Part shown: positions 16,542 through 27,700 of the stretch, piece after piece | Position numbering within the stretch: position 1 is the first letter of the stretch | How the letters are laid out: each line of letters begins with the position of its first letter | Assembly: GCA_022563455.1 (NCBI GenBank) | Contig: JADFNI010000002.1 | Span: forward strand, 1 to 51,790 | Origin: Nanobdellota archaeon | Lineage (GTDB): Archaea; Nanobdellota; Nanobdellia; Pacearchaeales; GW2011-AR1 | Direction of reading: 5' to 3' | Length of the DNA stretch: 51,790 nucleotides | Made by a program: the position numbers and the translations under genes | Notes under the pieces: generated by a model | The model's database searches: none | What the model saw: the letters and a program-made list of their open reading frames with translations, nothing else | What the model was told of the DNA's origin: nothing

Positions 16542-16805
16542 TTAATTTTCTATTTTTTCTTTTACTAATTTTCCTCTTTTTGTTAATTGATAAACTCTTC
16601 CCAAGGTGTCTTTGGGGTTTAAACATTCTGCTAAGCCTTGATCCTTAAATGTTCTTAAAACCCTACTTGTTTCTGAAAGACCTAAATTAATTCTTTTTTT
16701 TATTTCAGTTACTGTTCTTGGGGTGTTCATTACCCTAATAACTATTTTTCTTTGTTTGCTTCTCATAACGAGGCTATAATCTCTCCAAAATTGTCTAATT
16801 CCCAT
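16542..16805 (-). CDS. Winged-helix DNA-binding protein, paralogue of 7012-7257
   Basis: An 87-residue regulator. Helices are TVTEIKKRINL (about 32-42) and LSETSRVLRTFKDQGL (about 43-58), and the wing is LGRVYQLTKRG. It matches the product at 7012 in the CLNP and GR.Y.LT..GK segments. Its promoter region is shared, divergently, with the microprotein gene at 16900 (95 bp). That region holds a direct repeat TACTTAA, which could be its binding site. Confidence 0.78.
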   Translation of the reverse strand: MGIRQFWRDYSLVMRSKQRKIVIRVMNTPRTVTEIKKRINLGLSETSRVLRTFKDQGLAECLNPKDTLGRVYQLTKRGKLVKEKIEN

Positions 16806-16869
16806 ATTTATACTTAAGACTCAGATGTACTTAAATCTGTTTATTTTTTGTATATCTTTTGCATATAAT

Positions 16870-16880
16870 CTATATAAATA
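16870..16880 (+). promoter_or_regulatory. TATA box for 16900 gene
   Basis: TATATAAATA lies about 25 bp upstream of the ATG at 16900, the spacing expected between an archaeal TATA box and the transcription start. The mRNA is therefore probably leaderless. Confidence 0.5.
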
Positions 16881-16899
16881 GTAAAAAATTAATTTTTTC

Positions 16900-17166
16900 A
16901 TGGAAGCTAGTGAAGGGATTGTAGAAAAAGGAGATGAATCTGTTGTAGAAGATGTTGTAGAAGATGTTGTAGAATCTAGGATAGAAAATGTTGATAAAAA
17001 CCCTATTGATTCAAAGCTATTTGAAGATATAATTTATAAATTAGTTATGGATCATGATCTTACTGAAGAAGATAGAAAAATAATTGATGAGGTTGTTCTG
17101 AAAAAAGAAGGGGGTTATTATGATGACTCCGAGGGTAAAAATCTAAAAGAAGATAGTGAGTTATAA
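16900..17166 (+). CDS. Acidic IIYKL-family protein with VVED repeats
   Basis: An 88-residue, strongly acidic protein. The N-terminal part has a 12-base tandem coding repeat (16942-16974) giving VVEDVVEDVVE. Residues about 42-75 (DIIYKLVMDHDLTEEDRK, then IIDEVV) match the microproteins at 6137-6268 and 6789-6896. A TATA box 25 bp upstream suggests leaderless translation. Function unknown; the shared segment is probably a small helical binding module. Confidence 0.65.
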   Translation: MEASEGIVEKGDESVVEDVVEDVVESRIENVDKNPIDSKLFEDIIYKLVMDHDLTEEDRKIIDEVVLKKEGGYYDDSEGKNLKEDSEL

Positions 17167-17172
17167 AGATTA

Positions 17173-17703
17173 TTATTTTTTCCAATTAATTTTGGTAGAT
17201 TTTGTTCCGAGAGAATCTATTGCTTTATGTAAAAGAGATTTGATGTCGTTTTTTATTTGATTAGACAGTGGAATTCTTTCTACATTTAATCTTTCAAGAA
17301 TTTTATTTCCTTCGAGAGTAAGAGATTTTTCTTTTTCTAATGCTTCACATTCGTCTAAAGATGAACAAATTCTAGTAACTTCATAGGAATTGTTTCCTGT
17401 TGATAGACGAAGAACTGTAATATTATTCGGAATAGAGGAGATTTTATTTTCAATTTCTTCTTCATCAAGTTCTAAACCTTTTTGAGTTATTCCATACTTT
17501 GTAACTGAAACAGTATTTAGGCCTAGCATCTTCAAATCTAATTCGACGGTATAGGATTTAATTATATCTTCTTCAAGTTTTTTTCTGATTCTTCCAATTG
17601 CTTGGCTTGAAATTTTTAACTTATTTGCAATGGAAGTATCTGATAATTTTGCATCATCTATTAATAATTTCAACACTTTTTTTTCATTTTTGGTAAGCCA
17701 CAT
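17173..17703 (-). CDS. Lrp/AsnC-like transcription regulator
   Basis: A 176-residue protein. Residues 1-50 form an Lrp-type helix-turn-helix (LTKNEKKVLKLLIDDAKLSD, then SIANKLKISSQAIGRIRKKLEE), followed by IIKSYTVELDLKMLG, the usual link to the effector-sensing domain. The C-terminal half is less typical of RAM/ACT domains and has a helical extension. It is likely a sequence-specific regulator responding to a small ligand. It is divergent from the HTH genes at 18088, sharing a 384-bp promoter region with them. Confidence 0.8.
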   Translation of the reverse strand: MWLTKNEKKVLKLLIDDAKLSDTSIANKLKISSQAIGRIRKKLEEDIIKSYTVELDLKMLGLNTVSVTKYGITQKGLELDEEEIENKISSIPNNITVLRLSTGNNSYEVTRICSSLDECEALEKEKSLTLEGNKILERLNVERIPLSNQIKNDIKSLLHKAIDSLGTKSTKINWKK

Positions 17704-18087
17704 TTTACACCTCTTTTAAGTTTCAGACCTAAATTAATACATGCTTTAAGGTTAATATAACCATCGTTTCATATTGAATAATCTCTTCAAAAAAAGGATT
17801 CAAACTTAAATTTTTTGAGATAAATCTGTTTACAAAATGGATTATTACAGCGAGATATGAGAATTAGCTGTTTTTCTTAATATTTTTTTATGAACTATTT
17901 TGAAAACGAATAGTTTCAAATAATACTTTTATTGTAACTTTAAATTTCTTTTTAAACCATTTAATATTTAACGTTTTTTCCGTTAATAAAGTTCAATTTC
18001 CAAGAATAAATTTATATTGTAAATGATGTTGATTACATTGTAAATGATGTTAATTACAACGTTGTTAATAAAAATGGTATCAAAATC
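17704..18087. promoter_or_regulatory. 384-bp divergent intergenic region
   Basis: No gene found. It carries the promoter of the Lrp-like gene on the left and, on the right, a TATA-like TTTATATT at 18011-18018 with the tandem operator-like repeat. An imperfect AACG-TTTTTT-CCGTT element lies near 17970. The rest is AT-rich without clear structure. Confidence 0.5.
18017..18058 (+). promoter_or_regulatory. Tandem 21-bp operator-like repeats
   Basis: Two head-to-tail 21-bp copies (18017-18037 and 18038-18058), each starting TTGTAAATGATGTT and ending ATTACA, with one difference (G at 18031, A at 18052). Each copy has TTGTAA/TTACA half-site symmetry, and 21 bp is two DNA turns. The repeats abut the TATA-like box and cover the expected transcription start, 30 bp before the HTH gene at 18088. 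Cooperative autorepression is the likely use. Confidence 0.6.
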
Positions 18088-18300
18088 ATGATTAAAAAAA
18101 GAGATAAGATTATTGAAGAAGTTCGTTCTACTTTGAAAAACTCCAATGGTTTGACAATTACAGAGATTGTTAAAAAAACAAAATTAAATCGCTCCTCTAT
18201 AAGAACTGCTCTTGCAAAACTCGATGGTGCAGATAAAGTTTCTATAAGAAAAATTGGAATGGCTAAAGTTTATTTGTTAAATGGAGAAAAAATGAAATGA
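18088..18300 (+). CDS. Small HTH regulator heading the surface-protein locus
   Basis: A 70-residue winged-helix/MarR-like DNA-binding protein: helix 1 at 5-17, TITEIVKKTKL (24-34), recognition helix NRSSIRTALAKL (35-46) and a short wing. It is a paralogue of the 43046 protein: both have G.TITE.VK...L, .L..L.GA..VSIR..GMAK.Y.L. Each paralogue begins a locus of exported proteins. The gene overlaps the next by 3 bases. The tandem repeat just upstream is its probable own operator. Confidence 0.8.
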   Translation: MIKKRDKIIEEVRSTLKNSNGLTITEIVKKTKLNRSSIRTALAKLDGADKVSIRKIGMAKVYLLNGEKMK

Positions 18301-18638
18301 AAGAAATAGGCTCTAAAACATTAACAAAAACAGAAAAAGAAATTTTAGAACTAAGTAGAAAAGGATTGACTGTGTTTGCAATTTCTAAGAAATTAAATAT
18401 GCCAGAGTCTACAGTTAGTCACTGCTTAGATAATGTTAATAAAAAATTAAATAATGAGGAACTTGTTGAAGAAGATGTTTGTGGTGAAGAATCTTTGATT
18501 GATACAGGGCGTACTTCATTAGTAACTATTCTTTTATCATTATTTTCATTTTTTACCTTTTTGAATGTTCAACTATTGAGCCCGCAAACTTTGGTTGACT
18601 ATGATAATATTATGTTTAATTGGAGGGCAGATTTCTAA
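18297..18638 (+). CDS. Membrane-anchored LuxR-like HTH protein
   Basis: A 113-residue protein: an N-terminal GerE/LuxR- or sigma-4-like HTH (residues 9-50, LTKTEKEILELSRKG, then ISKKLNMPESTVSHCL), an acidic linker, then one membrane helix at about 73-93 and a 20-residue tail. The DNA-binding domain would face the cytoplasm and the tail the outside. It is translationally coupled to the 18088 regulator. Its position ahead of about 24 kb of surface-protein genes suggests envelope-responsive control (inference). Confidence 0.7.
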   Translation: MKEIGSKTLTKTEKEILELSRKGLTVFAISKKLNMPESTVSHCLDNVNKKLNNEELVEEDVCGEESLIDTGRTSLVTILLSLFSFFTFLNVQLLSPQTLVDYDNIMFNWRADF

Positions 18639-18746
18639 TTCGTATTAAATGGAATGGAAGAAATAAAAAATGATTAGGAAAAACACTCAAACAAAAAGAG
18701 AAAAGAGATATTGTAATGCTCTTGCCGGTTGGAGGCTGGTTCTGCA

Positions 18747-21700
18747 ATGTTTGTAGGATGGAAACATAAACTTAATTTAAAAAAGGGTGGTGCGGAAGGT
18801 TTGTGTTTAAGGTTAGCTGGAGCTGGGTTTTTTAGAGGTAAAAAAGGAGATATTGATGTTAATAAAATCGGCTTTTTAGTTGTTGTATTATTTGCTATAA
18901 TTGGATTTGTTTATTTGGTTAGTGCTTTGCAGGAGATTACGACAGTTACTTTGAATTCTACATCTGGGACTAATTTGACAACTGAGAATTTGACTGCTTA
19001 TGTTAGTCCTTTGAATTCTAGTCAGAAGTATATTTATGATTGGAAGAAAGGCGGAAGTAGTATTGCTGTTTTGAATATGCCAATGGATGGCGGGGCCTTA
19101 GGAAGTGGAGGTACTGTTAGGGATTATAGTGACGGTGCAAATAATGGTACTATTAATGGTGCAACTTATAATGCAACTGGAGGATATGATGGAAAAGGGG
19201 CTTATGAGCTTGATGGTATTACCGCTAATAATCAACATATTCTAACAAGTGTGGATTTGGTTAATACTAGTGCGACTTTTTCTGCTTGGATGAATATTAG
19301 AAGTGATAGGAGTGGTTCAATCATTGGTTCTAGTGGTGGACAAGCTCAATGGAAAACTGGATTATATATTAGGGCAGGTGCAACTGATGATGTTGTTGTA
19401 TGGGGGTGTGATGTTGTTAATGGTATTCCTTTTGATGTTGCAGCTAATTTGAATACTTGGCATCATTTTGCTGCTGTCTATGATTATTCTGCAAAATCAG
19501 TAAGGCTGTTCCATGATGGAAATTATGTAACAACTGATACTTGTATTCTTCGTGATATTAATATGATTGATTTGACTATTGGAAGAGGGGTAGGGGATCT
19601 TTTTAATGGTACTTTGGATGAGGTTTTGGTTTTTAATAAGACTTTGAGTGACGAGCAAGTTAAAGCATTGTATGATAATAGAACTGATTTAATTGTTTCA
19701 CAGGAAACTACTGCCGGTGACATCTGGCAGGTTGAGGCAACTCCTAATGATGGAATTGAAGATGGGACAAGTGTGTTGAGTGGGAATTTGACTATTTCAA
19801 GCCAACCCCCAACAATTGATTCAGTTATTTTAAATTCAACTTCAGAAAATAATTTAACTTCAGAAAATTTAACTGTATATTCAATTAATGTTTCTGATCC
19901 AGAGAATGATAGTGTTAAAGTTATTTATGACTGGAAAAAAGATTCCAGTTCGATTGCTGTTTTGAATATGCCTTTTGAGGGTGGGAGTAACGGGACATTT
20001 ACAAAAGATTATTCTGATTCATCAAATAATGGTACTGTGATTAATGGAACAACTTATAATGCAATTGGAGGATATGATGGGAAAGGAGCTTATGAGTTTG
20101 ATGGTGTTGATGATTTTATTGACTTGGGAGATCCTGTGGATGGTAGTCTTGATTTTGGAGCAAGTGATAGCTTTACTATTTCTGTTTGGATTAAACCGGA
20201 TACTATAAATAATTATCAGAGGATTGTAGATAAGCATCAATCGGTTAACCCTGGATATATGCTCGTTAAATCTTCTGATAAGGCACATTTTTATACAGGT
20301 TCTTCGCTTACTGGATTAACAAGTCTTGTAGCAGGACAGTGGTACCATATTGTTAGTGTACGAGATAAGTCTGCAGGAGTAATACGAATTTATCTTAATG
20401 GTGTCGAGGATGCTACTCCAGTAACAGATACAAGTGGTGATTTGTCTAACACAAAAAGTTTGAATATTGGACGTAATGGTGCAGGAATTCAAAATTTTAA
20501 TGGAACAATTGATGAAGTTATGATATTTAATAGGGCATTAAGTGCTGAACAAATTCTTGCTCTTTATAACAATAGAACTGATTTGATTGTTAGTTCTGAA
20601 ACTACTTTTAATGATGTTTGGTCAGTTGAGGCCACACCTAATGATGGTAGTGCTGATGGAGTGAGTGTGTTGAGTAATAATGTAACCATTCTACAAGCAT
20701 TAGATACTGTTATTTTAAATTCAACACTTGGAACTAATTTGACAACTGAGAACTTAACTGCGTATCCAAATTCATTAGCTGATGGAAAAGTTATTTACAA
20801 TTGGAAGAAAGATGGAAGTTCAATTGTTGTATTGAATATGCCTTTTGAAGGGGGAACTTTAGCTGAAGGAAATACTAAGGTAAAAGATTATTCTGATGGT
20901 TCAAATAATGGATCTGTAATTGGTGCAATTTATCAATCAACTGGAGGCCGCGACGGAAAAGGAGCTTATAATTTCTCTGCAGTTGATAGTGGGCAGATTG
21001 TGATTGCTCCGAATAGTGTTTTGGATTTTGGAAAGAGTAGTTTTAGTGTATCCTTCTGGATGAAATCTGCATCTTGTCCTAGTTCTGAACAGATTGTAGG
21101 AAAGTCTGTTATTTCTAGAGGATGGGCGGTGAAAGTTCAGGGTGGGGGCATCATGTTTATAACTTCTGATAATGCCAATGATTTTGATCAGACTGCTACA
21201 AGTACCAACCCTTGTGATAATTCATGGCACCATATTGTTGCAGTCAGAACTGATGAGGGTAGAAAGAGAATTTATATTGATTCAGTAAATTCTCTTGATT
21301 ACATTGTAGGTGTTATAAGGAATGTCACTCAACCAACAGGAAACTTTACTATCGGTGGAGTTGGAACTACTGATTTTAATGGTTTAGTAGATGAAGTCAT
21401 GGTATTTAATAGGGCATTAAGTGCGGAACAAATTCAAGCAATGTATAACAATAGAACTGATTTGATTGTTAGTCAGGAAACACGTGGGGGAGAAACTTGG
21501 GAAGTAGAAGCAACTCCAAATGATGGAACTAGTGATGGGACTAGTGTTTTGAGTAATAGTTTGACAATTGAATTGCCTTCAATTGATGCTGTTATTTTAA
21601 ATTCAACATCTGGAACAAATTTAACTAATGAGAATTTAACTGCTTATGCGATTAATTTAAGTAATATTTTTGATGGCAAAGTTATTTATGATTGGAAAAA

Positions 21701-24700
21701 AGATTCCAGCTCAATTGCTATTGTGAATATGCCTTTTGATGGAGGAACTTTGGCTGAAGGTAATACTAAGGTAAAAGATTATTCTGATTTTGGAAATAAT
21801 GGTACTGTTAATGGATCAACTTATAACGCAACTGGAGGGTATGATGGGAGAGGGGCTTATGAATTTGATGGAGTTGATGATTACATTGACTTGGGAGATC
21901 CTGCAGATGGTAGTCTTGATTTTGGAGCAAGTGATAGCTTTACTATTTCTGCTTGGATTAAACCGGATGATATAACTGTTTATCAGAGGATTGTAGATAA
22001 GCATGGGGGGGTTAACCCTGGATATATTCTCGCTAAAAGTTCTTCTGGTAGAGCAGAATTTTATACAGGTACTGCGATTGTTGGATCAACAAATCTTGTA
22101 GCAGGACAGTGGTACCATATTGTTGGTGTACGAGATAAGTCTGCAGGAGTAACAAGAATTTATCTTAATGGTGTTGAGGATGCTACCCCATTAATAGATA
22201 CAAGTGCTGATTTGTCTAACACAAAAAGTTTGAATATTGGACGTAATAGTGGAGGATCTCAACATTTTAATGGTTCTATTGATGAAGTTATGGTATTTAA
22301 TAGGGCATTAAGTGCTGAACAAATTCTTGCTCTTTATAACAATAGAACTGATTTGATTGTTAGTCAAGAGACTAATGTAAGTGATGTTTGGTCTGTTTCA
22401 GCAACACCTAATGATGGAACTAGTGACGGGGCGAGTGTGTTGAGTAATAGTTTAACAATTGCTGCTATTGGCGTGAACTTTACTGACCCAACTCCTGCGA
22501 ATGCAACAAGTATTAGTGTGAATAACACATTGATTAATGTGTCTATTAGTGGCAGTTTAGATCAGGCTATCTTTAACTGGAATGGGACTAATTATACTTG
22601 TTACAATAACTTGACATGTGGGGGGACTTCTGATACGGTGCTTACATTAACAAATGCATCGTTGGTTGATTGGAATTTGCTGGTGAATAAAACGAATTTA
22701 ACAAATGCCACTTACACATATTTTGCCTTTGCTAACGAAACTGGAGGAGAGACAGCACAGACAGAAACGAGGTTTTTGACAGTTGATACTGCTCAACCAG
22801 TTGTCAGTTTAGTAAGTCCTATAAATGGAGCGAACTTTGCCGCTGCTCCAAGCAATATTACCTTCACTTGTAATGCGACGAATACAGCTTTGGCCAATAT
22901 TACACTTTATCACAACATTGGTGGAAGCTTTATTGCAAATCAGACGATTAATATAACCGGAACGTTTAATCAAACAAATTTTACTGTAAATAATGTTGCA
23001 AGCGGTACATATACATGGAACTGTTTGGCATCTAATACAGTTGGCAATAACGCCTTTGCCCCGGCTAATTTCACGTTTATTGTTGGCATTACGCTTCCAA
23101 TATATACTAATTTCAATCTAACTTATGGAACTACTAACTTCTCTGCTGTTTCAAATATCTCTAATGTTACTGGAATGGTTTTGGGAACTCAATATGGTAA
23201 AATAGAGTGGCCATCTACCTATAGTGTTAATGCTAAAGGACAGGATTATGATATAAATGTGGAAGTTGGAGAAGTTTTTATTAGTGCGAATACTTCAGGT
23301 TTGCATTCAACCTTTGATGCTTTAACTAATATTACTTTACAGAATGCTGATTGTTCCAATGCCACTGTTTATTATGGAAATAATGTTTATACTTCCAGAC
23401 AGGATATAATAATAGAAAATAATGTTTGTAATGCTACAACTAGTCCTTCATGTACAAATATTGCTTGCAGTGCAAATACTTTAACATTCACGGCATCTGG
23501 TTTTAGCGGCTTTGCTTCAAATGCCTTTTCTAATTTAACTATCTGGGATGAAAATGATGCAAATATGCCTTTCGCTAACTTTTCAAGAAATGTTAATGAA
23601 AATGTAAGTTTCTTTGTTAACTACACTAATATTTCTAGTGAGATAATTTTAAATGCAAATTGTCAGATTGCAATCAATGACACTGCAATTGTAAATAATA
23701 TGACTTATAATTCTTCAATTAGTTTATATAATTATAAAAGAACATTTAATTCCACAGGAATTTTTGATTGGGATGTAACTTGTAATAAGACGGGCTTTGG
23801 AACTTTAACCACAAATGATACAATCTCCATAAATGATGTGACTATTCCAAGTGTGTTTGATTTGTTGCCTATTAGCAATAGTACATTTAATGTTTCAGAC
23901 GTAATTGAAATAGCTGCCAATGTCACAGACAACCTTGCTGTAGATATTGTTTTAGCAAATATAACTCTGCCAAATGGAACCATAAATCAACTTACTCTGG
24001 TGAATACATCAGTAATTACGAACAATGTAACAGATAAATTTAATGTTAGTTTTGTAATACCGAATGTTACTGGGCAATATAATATTACTTTCATAGCAAA
24101 TGATTCTTCAGGTAATGTTAATTCAACTGAGACAACATTCTTTGTCGGAGAGGACGAAACTTCTCCTAGTGTGTTTGATTTGGTTCCTACTGAGAACAGT
24201 ACTTTTAATGTAACTGACGTGATTGAGATTGGAGCTAATGTTACAGATACTTTCGGAGTTGATGTGGTTTTGGCTAATGTAACTTTGCCGAATGGAACGG
24301 TTGAACAATTACTTTTAAGTAATGTAAGTGATTTCTATAATAACAGTTTTACTATTCCGGCATTACTTGGACAGTATAATATTACTTTTATTGCTAATGA
24401 CACTTCTGGAAATGTTAATTCAACTGAGACAACGTTCTTTGTTGGAGAGGACGGAACTTCTCCAAGTGTGTTTGATTTGGTTCCTGTTGAAAATTCGACT
24501 TACAATGTTAGTCAAGTAATTGAAATTGGAGCAAATGTTACAGACAACATTGCTGTTGATATTGTTTTAGTCAATATTACTTTGCCTAATGGAACAATCA
24601 ATCAACTTATTTTGAATAATGTTTCAATTATTAGTAATGATGCTAATGATACATATAACAATAGCTTCATAATCCCTAATATTACTGGACAATATAATAT

Positions 24701-27700
24701 TACGTTTATTGTAAATGATACAAGTAATAATATTAATTCAACTGAAACAACATTCTTTGTTGGTGAAGATATTGTAGTGCCTAGCGTGTTTGATTTAATT
24801 CCTGTTGCTAATAGTACTTTTAATGTCTCAGACATAATACAAATCGGTGCTAATGCAACTGATAACGTTGCTATTGATATCGCCTTTGCAAATGTTACCT
24901 TGCCTAATGGAACTATCCAAAGAGTTGATTTGAATACTTCATATCTTGGTGAAGTTGCAAGTAATGATAAAACTGTATTTACTGTAGTCGTTGAAGCTAA
25001 GAACTCAAGTCATCCACAAAATGGAGTTGGAGATGCTAATGGATATAAAGTTGATGGCGTACAAGGTAAAGAATTAGTTCTTCTTCGTGGAGCTACATAT
25101 AATTTTAGTGTAACAAGTGGAGGTACACACCCATTTTATATTGGAACGAGTCTTGTTGGGCAAGGTGCGGGAGCTTTGACTTCACAGGTTAGTGACGGTA
25201 TACTGTCATTTACACCTAATGCAACAACACCGGATTTAGTTTATTATGCTTGCGGAGTTCATGCAAATATGGGTTGGCAGATTAAAATTGTTGATTCTTT
25301 TGAGATTCCAGCCTTGGTAGGACAGTATAATGTAACATTTGTAGTTAACGATACTTCTGGAAATGTGAATAATACTGAGACTACATTCTTTGTAGGTCAA
25401 GATATTGTTGCTCCGAATGTTGTTGATTTAATTCCATTCAGCAACTCAACATTCAATCAAACATTTACTGTGAATACCAGCATGGAAATTTCAGCTAATG
25501 TAACTGACAATGTATTTGTAGATGCTGTTCTTGTAAACATAACATTGCCTAATGGAACAATTAATCAATTAACTTTAGCAAATGTATCAGTAATCATAAA
25601 CAACGTTATAGGTAAGTTTAATGCTAGTTTCAATGTTCCACTACTAGCTGGGAGATATAATATTACATTTATAGCAAATGACACTTCTGGAAATGTTAAT
25701 TCAACTGAGACAACGTTCTTTGTTGGAGGAGATGGTACGGCTCCGAGTGTATTTGATTTAGTACCTATTGCAAATAGCACATTTAACGTCTCAGATACGA
25801 TAGAAATCGGAGCTAATGTAACTGATAATATTGCTGTTGGAATTGTTCTTGCAAATATAACACTACCTAATGGAACTTCTCAGTTGTTGACCTTGAGTAA
25901 TGTTTCAGTTATTACAGGAAATAATACTGATAGGTTTAATGATAGTTTTGTTATCCCTAATATGACTGGACAATATAATATTACATTCATTGCAAATGAC
26001 ACTTCTGGAAATATTAATTCAACAGAAACTACTTTCTTTGTAGGTCAAGATGTTGTTGCTCCGAATGTTGTTGATTTAAGACCTCTTGCTAATACAACTT
26101 ACAATGTTTCTCAAGTTATTGAGATCGGAGCAAATGTGACCGACGACATAGCCGTGGACACGGTTCTTGCAAATGTAACTTTGCCTAACGGAACTGTTGA
26201 AGAGTTGATCTTAAGTAATGTTAGTGATTTCTATAATAGTAGCTTCACCATTCCTTCATTGGTTGGACAATATAACATAACATTTATCGCAAATGATAGC
26301 TCTAACAATATTAACAGTACAGAAACTACATTCTTTGTTGGAATAGATGTTGTTGCTCCGAATGTTGTTGATTTAAAACCCGTAGCTAACTCAACATTTA
26401 ATGTAAGTGATGTAATTGAAATTTCCGCAAATGTAAGCGATAATATTGCCGTTGATACAATAACGATTAATATTACACTGCCAAACACCACTGTTCAGCA
26501 GTTTAGTTTGCAGAATGTTAGCGTTGTTATAAATAATGTTAGTGATAAGTATAATATAAGTTATACAATCCCTGCATTGCTTGGCCAGTATAATATTACT
26601 TTCATAGCGAATGATACCTTTAATAATTTGAATATAACGGAGACGACTTTCTTTGTTGGCGTTGATAATATCCCTCCAACATTTACAAATGTAAGTTGTG
26701 TGCCAAATCCTACAGGCATTAATTCAACTATAGATTGTAATGCAACGATAACTGATAATCTTGCTGTTGGTAGTATATTTGCCAATGTTACCTTGCCAAA
26801 TAGTTCTGTTTTGGTACAGGGTGTATCTAATGTTGGGGAGAATTATACTTTTAGATTTAATACAACAGAAGAAGTCGGAATTTATAATGTGTTATGGGTT
26901 GCAAATGATTCTAAAGGAAATAGTGCAAATGCGACTTCTAGTTTTGAGATTATGAATCCGATAATTGTTATTTTGGGATGTGCTCCAAATCCAGCAAATA
27001 TTTCTCAAAGTGTGGAATGTTTGACTAACATTACTACAGGCACTTCTCAGTCATTGGACAGTGTCTTAGCGAATATTACATTACCAAACGGAACTGTCTT
27101 ATTTCCAAGTGTGACAAATGTGAGCAGTATTTATAATGTTACATTTAGTAATACAAATTTGGTTGGATTCTATAATGTAACTTGGTTTGCGAATGATTCA
27201 GTTGGATCTATTTCAGTAAAGAACGAGAGTTTTAGAGTGATTGAATTTACAAAGCCTTCAATTTTTGGTTTAATTCCTATAGCAAATAGTACATTTAATG
27301 TTTCACAAACAATTGAAATTGCAGCTAACGCAACAGATGACACTGAGATTGCATCTGTATCGGCAAATATTACACTTCCGAATGGAACAGTCACACAACT
27401 TATATTAAGTAATGTATCTGTTGTAACAAATACAAGTTCTGATAAATACAATGCAAGCTTTTTAATTCCCACAGTTAGTGGGCAATATAACATTACTTTT
27501 ATTGCAACAGATACTTCAGATAATGTTAATAGCAGTGAAACAACATTCTTTAATACAGTGTCATCATTTAGCGTTGGAAATATACAATGCAGTAATGATA
27601 CGGCGAATTACTTTGGCTGTGATACATTAAGTTATGGAACAAATATTACTCATATAAGAGCAACATGTACAAATCTTGCTGCAAATATAGATGAAGTTAG

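Noticed and set aside
18670..18756. 28-codon ORF overlapping the start of the 4000-residue gene
   Set aside because: It has no good ribosome site, and its overlap with the GGAGG of the main gene makes it more likely chance than a leader peptide.
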